From Pseudomonadota bacterium (GTDB lineage Bacteria; Pseudomonadota; Alphaproteobacteria; Rhizobiales; Pleomorphomonadaceae), in the NCBI GenBank assembly GCA_018262575.1, contig JAGSYU010000001.1, forward strand, positions 1-64,000: a stretch of 64,000 nucleotides of DNA. The letters run 5' to 3'. The notes under the pieces were generated by a model. That model searched no databases. It was given only the letters and a program-made list of their open reading frames with translations, and had not been told where the DNA came from. Shown here piece after piece: positions 60,143 through 64,000 of this stretch. Within the stretch, counting starts at the first letter, position 1. Each line of letters begins with the position of its first letter. Position numbers and translations under genes: made by a program.

Positions 60143-61312
60143 TCACCGATGAGCCAATGTCGATGACGCCAGGATGTCAATCGGCCGAGTGGACTTGGAA
60201 AAGGCGGGGGGCATCAGGGCGATCGCCGCATCGGCCAACCCATCGTCGCTGCCGTGAGCACCGATCAGGGCCGTGCCATCCGGCAATATGACGGCGGCGA
60301 GGCCGCAGGCGTTGATGAAGCCGGCCAAACCGGCGTCGGGCGGGACAAACAGCAGATCGAAGCCGGCGAAAACCGCCTCAACCTGCCGACAGAGCCCCGA
60401 AAGGCGACGCTGCGCCTGCACCAGATCGCGGGCCGGACAGCCGAGCGCGCGGGAAAGGCGCTGCCGGAGGTGCGCCGGAAACAGGTCGGGCGTCTCGAGC
60501 AAGGCCACCTCGACATCTTCGAGGCGCAGGGCAAGCCAGGCATCGTCGTCCATCAGCGCGACGATCTCGGCAAAGGGGGCTTTGTCGACAAAGACGAGCG
60601 CAAGGCCAAGCTGCTCGGCAATGTCAGGGGCCAAGGCGGAGGCATCGTCACCGAGCAGGCCGAGACGTGTGGGCGAGGCGGCCAGCCGTGGCTGGGCGAC
60701 ACCGTCGCTTTCAATGACCCGGCGCACCGCCGTGCCGCTGACGACATCAGCCGCGAGCACGACGACGCCGTCGAATCCTGGGGTAACCGCGAACAGGCCG
60801 TCAATGGTGACGCACCCAGGGGACGGCTTGATGGCAACCACGCCACAGCTGGCGGCGTCCATGCTGGCAGCGCCCGTTCGATCGCTGGCGATGCCAAATG
60901 CCGCCAGCCCGGTGGCAATCGCGACGGCAATCCCGGCGGCCGAGGCGTCGAGGCCGAGAGGATCGACCGGCGCCTTACCGACGACGAGGGCGCCAGCCGC
61001 CCGCAACCGCTCCACGACAGTCGCGTCGAAGTCGGGCAGAAAATCGAGCGCCGGCAGACCGGCTGAGGTGGGAAGACCGGCGACGTCGACATTGGCGCCA
61101 ACGACATAGGGCATGCCCCACAGCGGCAGGGCGGACGGATCGGGACAGCGGGCAAGAAGGGCACGGGCCGCCTCGGGCAGCGCTGCCGGGACGAGGGCAT
61201 CACCGATCGAGGCGAAGCGGGCGGCGATATCGTCGGCGACCTCGAGAAGGGTTTCCGGGCGCCGCGCAAAGCGCACGCGAAGGCCATCCAGCGTCAACAA
61301 GGGGGCGCACAT
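60143..61312 (-). CDS. Degenerate amidase-family protein, catalytic triad lost
   Basis: This 389-residue protein has amidase-signature landmarks like those of allophanate hydrolase: YVVGANVDVAGLPTSAGLPA, ERLRAAGALVVGKAPVD, and CGVVAIKPSPGCVT. The catalytic Lys position is Gly72, the cis-Ser region reads DASAAGIAV (Ala at the Ser position), and the Ser nucleophile position is Ala148 (SDRTGAASM), by eye alignment. It is therefore probably not an amidase and may be a structural or binding protein. ATG 61312 follows a perfect AGGAGGA at 6 bases. It precedes the GH65 fusion by 80 bases in the same operon and lies behind a LacI-type operator. Confidence 0.7.
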   Translation of the reverse strand: MCAPLLTLDGLRVRFARRPETLLEVADDIAARFASIGDALVPAALPEAARALLARCPDPSALPLWGMPYVVGANVDVAGLPTSAGLPALDFLPDFDATVVERLRAAGALVVGKAPVDPLGLDASAAGIAVAIATGLAAFGIASDRTGAASMDAASCGVVAIKPSPGCVTIDGLFAVTPGFDGVVVLAADVVSGTAVRRVIESDGVAQPRLAASPTRLGLLGDDASALAPDIAEQLGLALVFVDKAPFAEIVALMDDDAWLALRLEDVEVALLETPDLFPAHLRQRLSRALGCPARDLVQAQRRLSGLCRQVEAVFAGFDLLFVPPDAGLAGFINACGLAAVILPDGTALIGAHGSDDGLADAAIALMPPAFSKSTRPIDILASSTLAHR

Positions 61313-61357
61313 CGGCACTCCTCCTCTATACTGTCCGATCGACAACCGGACCCCTCC

Positions 61358-61371
61358 CAAAAGCGCTTTTG
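61358..61371. promoter_or_regulatory. LacI-type operator proximal to the amidase-like/GH65 operon
   Basis: CAAAAGCGCTTTTG is a perfect 14-bp palindrome with the central CG typical of LacI-family operators. It lies 46 bases upstream of the amidase-like gene start. Confidence 0.75.
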
Positions 61372-61516
61372 TGCTCGTAACATTGTCGCGGATTGGATGT
61401 CAATTCATTTATGAAGCGGCATTCCCAGCCGTCTGCCGTCGCGTGCTGGCCAAATTCCCCTCAACGTTATTTATCAAAATGTATCATGCTTTCGTTGAGA
61501 AGCGTTCTTATTGAAT

Positions 61517-61528
61517 AAAAGCGCTTTT
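61517..61528. promoter_or_regulatory. LacI-type operator proximal to the lacI-type gene
   Basis: AAAAGCGCTTTT repeats the core of the operator at 61358, 158 bases away centre to centre (about 15 helical turns), 101 bases upstream of the regulator gene. The whole intergenic region 61313-61629 contains no other feature beyond an AT-rich middle part. Confidence 0.75.
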
Positions 61529-61629
61529 GGTGTGGTTCGAAAGTTGTACAGGCCAGAAGCTGGCAAGCTGTACAAGCAAGGAAGCGCAGGCTATACAGGC
61601 GGCCCATCTCCCGCTTGACCGGCATACCC

Positions 61630-62649
61630 ATGAACCTCAAGGAACTGGCGCATCATCTTGGGCTTTCACAGAGCACGGTGAGCCGCGCTCTGAACGGCTA
61701 TCAGGACGTCAGCCCGGATACGCGGGAGCGGGTGCTCGCTGCGGCGCGGCGTTTCGACTATTCGCCAAATGCCAGCGCCCACCGGCTGGCAACCGGCCAG
61801 TCCGGGGCGATCGGCATCGTCTTTCCGTCCGGCAACGATCCACTGCTTGATCCTCTGTTCACCGACTTCCTGTCCGGCCTGACCAACGCCGCCGCCCGCC
61901 ACCAGATGGACATTCTGGTCAGCGCCAGCCTGGACACCGCCGAGGCGAGCTACCGGCGCCTTGCCCAGCGGGGGTCGGTCGACGCGATCGTGCTGTCGAG
62001 TCCGCTTGCGGAGGATCCGCGCGTGCCGCTGCTCGACGGGCTCGGCATTCCCTGCGTGGTCCACGGCCGTACGCGGTCGCCGCATCCCCATGCCTTCCTC
62101 GACATCGACAACGAGGGGGCTTTCCGGCAGGCCACGGAGCTGCTGGTCGGCCTCGGCCACCGACGCGTCGGGCTCGTCAACGGCGACGCGCGGCAGGCTT
62201 TTGCCGTCGATCGCGAGGCCGGCTGGCGTTCCGCCCTCCAGCAAGCTGGTCTGACAGCGCCCGACACGCTCAACGGCTCCGACATCATGACCGACGAGGC
62301 CGGCTACCGGCTGACCGCCGGCATGCTGGCGGGCGCGACCCCGCCCACCGCCATCATCTGCTCCAGCATCTTCTCGGCGGTTGGCGCATGCCGGGCGATC
62401 CGAGACCGTGGCCTTGCAATCGGTTCCGACATCTCGGTGATCGCCCACGACGACGGCATCACCTCGATCCGGCCCGAAGCCCACCATCCGCCGCTCACCA
62501 CGACCTTTTCGTCGATCCACCGGGCCGGCGAGCGCATCGCCGAGATCGCCGCCGACCTCATCGGCGGCAAATCTCCCGCCGACTGCCAGGAAGTCTGGCC
62601 GGTTGACCTGATCTTCCGCGACAGTACCCGCCCGCCCGTCGGCGCCTGA
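61630..62649 (+). CDS. LacI-family transcriptional regulator
   Basis: This 339-residue repressor has a LacI HTH (NLKELAHHLGLSQSTVSRAL, then YSPNASAHRLATG hinge region) and a periplasmic-binding-protein-like effector domain (about 60-335). ATG 61630 matches the family N-terminus. It diverges from the GH65/amidase-like operon, and two AAAAGCGCTTTT operators lie between them, so it most likely represses that operon and itself. The effector is probably the disaccharide or a product. Confidence 0.9.
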   Translation: MNLKELAHHLGLSQSTVSRALNGYQDVSPDTRERVLAAARRFDYSPNASAHRLATGQSGAIGIVFPSGNDPLLDPLFTDFLSGLTNAAARHQMDILVSASLDTAEASYRRLAQRGSVDAIVLSSPLAEDPRVPLLDGLGIPCVVHGRTRSPHPHAFLDIDNEGAFRQATELLVGLGHRRVGLVNGDARQAFAVDREAGWRSALQQAGLTAPDTLNGSDIMTDEAGYRLTAGMLAGATPPTAIICSSIFSAVGACRAIRDRGLAIGSDISVIAHDDGITSIRPEAHHPPLTTTFSSIHRAGERIAEIAADLIGGKSPADCQEVWPVDLIFRDSTRPPVGA

Positions 62650-62757
62650 CGATCATCCGCTGCCTATTGAGACGGCGCGGCCGCTACCGCCGTCCCCTGC
62701 CACCCTTGCGACGCATTCGGCCAGGTCAAGCGCCAGATCGGCGCGAAATGCCACGCG

Positions 62758-63048
62758 GTGCCGGCCGCCGCAGGCCTTCGGCTCGGGCGGCCCCCTCGCT
62801 TTCTCGCCGCGTTTCCTCCAGAGCCAGGAAAGGAAACGGCAATCGAAGCCAACCGTGACGACAAGATCCGGGCTCTCGCCCATCAGCTCTGGGAAGAGGA
62901 AGTCCGGCCAGCGGGCCGTGCCGAGCCACACCGGTTCACCGCCCGCGAGAGCCTTGCGATCGAAGCCATCGAGAATGCCGGCGAGTTGCAGATCCCAGAT
63001 CATCCGGATCACAGCGAGGGCGACTCAGCGCCGCCGGCAAATACCTGA
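62758..63048 (+). CDS. Possible DUF2934-like small protein, start unclear
   Basis: The frame encodes DDKIRALAHQLWEEEVRPAG (about residues 33-52), followed by RAEPHRFTARESLAIEAIE, which resembles the DUF2934 pattern (R-x-R-A-x-x-L/I-W-E-x-E-G-R-P-x-G-R-x-x-x-H). The only start in frame is GTG 62758, which adds a poor N-terminal stretch; a good ribosome-like AGGAAAGGA lies just before the domain but is followed by ATC instead of ATG. The gene may be decayed or use an unusual start. Confidence 0.35.
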   Translation: MPAAAGLRLGRPPRFLAAFPPEPGKETAIEANRDDKIRALAHQLWEEEVRPAGRAEPHRFTARESLAIEAIENAGELQIPDHPDHSEGDSAPPANT

Positions 63049-63365
63049 CTGTCTGGGTGCAGCGTCCGTAAATCTGGCATGCGCGGCCTGAGGGGCGACA
63101 GTGCGCCCGGTGCCGGACGCAGGTATCGGACACGCCAGTGAGAGGGAGGCCAAAGGGCAAAGCTTCGCCTTTTTCTTGCGACGCCGTCCTGTCCCGCAAG
63201 TTGCCCCCTCCTCCACCTGTGGCGATGATCGTTCTCCCGAAACAGCTGGCGGCCGCTCGCCGGCTTGACCGAGGAATCATGCCGTAGATCGCCTGATGGT
63301 CGAAGGGCAGTCCCCTTTGCACCGGAATCTGCTGGGCACCGGCTTGACGCTTCGTCCGCTCGAAG

Positions 63366-63390
63366 TTATTCGTATCAGTAATACGTATAA
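63366..63390. promoter_or_regulatory. Inverted repeat upstream of the second lacI-type gene
   Basis: CGTAT-CAGTA-ATACG (63371-63385) is flanked by TTAT and ATAA in matching positions, giving a 25-bp near-palindrome 27 bases before the gene. It is a likely autoregulatory operator overlapping the promoter. Confidence 0.5.
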
Positions 63391-63416
63391 TAAAAATGAC
63401 GGGCGGAAGCGAACCC

Positions 63417-64000
63417 ATGAAGCGTCCCACGCAGAAAGACGTCGCCAAGTTGGCGGGCGTCTCGCAGGCGGCGGTGTCCATGGTGCTGAGCGGTGCGGGT
63501 GTTCCCACGGTGTCCTCCGACACGTGGACACGCATCACCGAGGCGGCCAAGACACTCGGCTATGCACCCAACCGTTTTGCGCAGGCGCTCAAGACGCAGC
63601 GGACGATGACCATCGCCTGCATCGTCCCGGACATCACCAATCCCTTCTACCCGGTGCTGATCCGCGGCGTGCAGGCGGTGGCGCAGGAAGGTGCCTATGA
63701 CGTGATCACCGTCAATACCGATGGCGACCCGGCCCGCGAGCGGCATTTTCTCGACTGGGCGCATCAGGGGCGGGTCGATGGCGTCATCGGCGTATTCTTC
63801 ACCCTGCGCGCGACGGATTTCCGGTCGCTGGTCGAGGCTGGCGTGCCGGTGGTGCGCATCGAATCGGCGCGCAAGAAGGGCGGCGACCTCGCCATCGACG
63901 ACATCTTCGTCGACAGCCACGAGGCCGCCCATGCCGTCGTCGACTACCTGATCGGTCGCGGCCATCGCCGCGTCGCCATGCTGGCCGGCACCGGCGGGCC
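63417..64000 (+). CDS. LacI-family transcriptional regulator, partial
   Basis: The frame starts at ATG 63417, after GGCGGAAGCG, and runs off the window end after about 194 codons. The N-terminal HTH is typical (TQKDVAKLAGVSQAAVSMVL), followed by the hinge (YAPNRFAQALKTQR) and the first lobe of the effector domain (IACIVPDITNPFYPVLIRGV). It would control a sugar gene set beyond the window. Confidence 0.9.
   Translation, partial: MKRPTQKDVAKLAGVSQAAVSMVLSGAGVPTVSSDTWTRITEAAKTLGYAPNRFAQALKTQRTMTIACIVPDITNPFYPVLIRGVQAVAQEGAYDVITVNTDGDPARERHFLDWAHQGRVDGVIGVFFTLRATDFRSLVEAGVPVVRIESARKKGGDLAIDDIFVDSHEAAHAVVDYLIGRGHRRVAMLAGTGG

Larger units (their letters stand above)
62650..63416. other. Region between two lacI-type genes
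   Basis: This 767-base stretch holds one possible DUF2934-like gene (62758-63048) and, from about 63362, the operator and promoter region of the next regulator. The part 63050-63360 shows no credible gene or strong structure. Confidence 0.5.

Noticed and set aside
1-64000. Mobile elements, CRISPR arrays, tRNA and rRNA genes
   Set aside because: No transposase, integrase, direct-repeat/spacer array or RNA gene signature was recognised anywhere in the window.

Overview
The window is high-GC DNA from an alphaproteobacterium, most likely of the order Hyphomicrobiales (Rhizobiales). The diagnostic features are a complete PhyR-NepR-EcfG general stress response (GSR) locus, HWE/HisKA_2 histidine kinases, an FtrABCD-type ferrous iron uptake cluster, a SitABCD manganese transporter and a rhizobial-style inositol catabolic region with RpiR-type regulators. 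The genus cannot be fixed from the sequence. No rRNA, tRNA, CRISPR array, transposase or phage module was seen, so this looks like chromosomal core and catabolic DNA.

Layout. 1-1.5 kb: the end of a sugar ABC permease and an FGGY sugar kinase (rhamnose-type context). 1.5-12.4 kb: the GSR and membrane-stress region, with an HWE kinase, phyR, nepR-ecfG, an AI-2E-type permease, DUF883/holin-like and DUF1328 membrane proteins, a translationally coupled kinase / response regulator / REC-kinase operon, a zinc metallopeptidase and several very small genes. Five perfect EcfG-type promoters (GGAAC-N16-CGTT) lie in exactly the intergenic positions expected for the regulon. 12.7-16.2 kb: ftrABC diverging from ftrD, with a Fur-like box upstream of ftrA. 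16.4-20.8 kb: an RND efflux pair without an outer-membrane partner. 21-25.4 kb: an aldo/keto-reductase-like protein that has lost catalytic residues, a GFA-family protein and metQ-metN-metI. 25.6-29.2 kb: sitABCD preceded by a perfect 17-bp palindrome. 29.7-46.2 kb: inositol uptake (iatA-iatP-ibpA) and catabolism (a Gfo/Idh dehydrogenase, iolE, iolG, iolC, iolD, iolB, iolA) with two RpiR regulators and repeated GGAA-N6-TTCC operators. 46.4-53.3 kb: a chemoreceptor, then a two-gene glycosyltransferase / GH130 phosphorylase operon. 53.3-56.9 kb: a candidate GSR-controlled small RNA, an XRE regulator, a double-GNAT protein with a small partner, and a LysR regulator. 57-62.6 kb: a GH65 phosphorylase fused to beta-phosphoglucomutase, co-transcribed with a degenerate amidase and facing a LacI regulator across two identical palindromic operators. 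The window ends inside a second LacI-type gene.

How the genes work together. PhyR, when phosphorylated by an HWE-type kinase, should sequester NepR and release EcfG, which then activates its own promoter, phyR and the nearby membrane-stress genes. The inositol genes cover import, oxidation, dehydration, hydrolysis, isomerisation, phosphorylation, aldol cleavage (probably by the DUF2090 half of IolC) and malonate-semialdehyde oxidation. The most novel-looking items are the EcfG-promoter-to-terminator transcription unit at 53.3-53.5 kb, the dead amidase in the GH65 operon, the GT4/GH130 pair, and the XRE / double-GNAT / LysR block.
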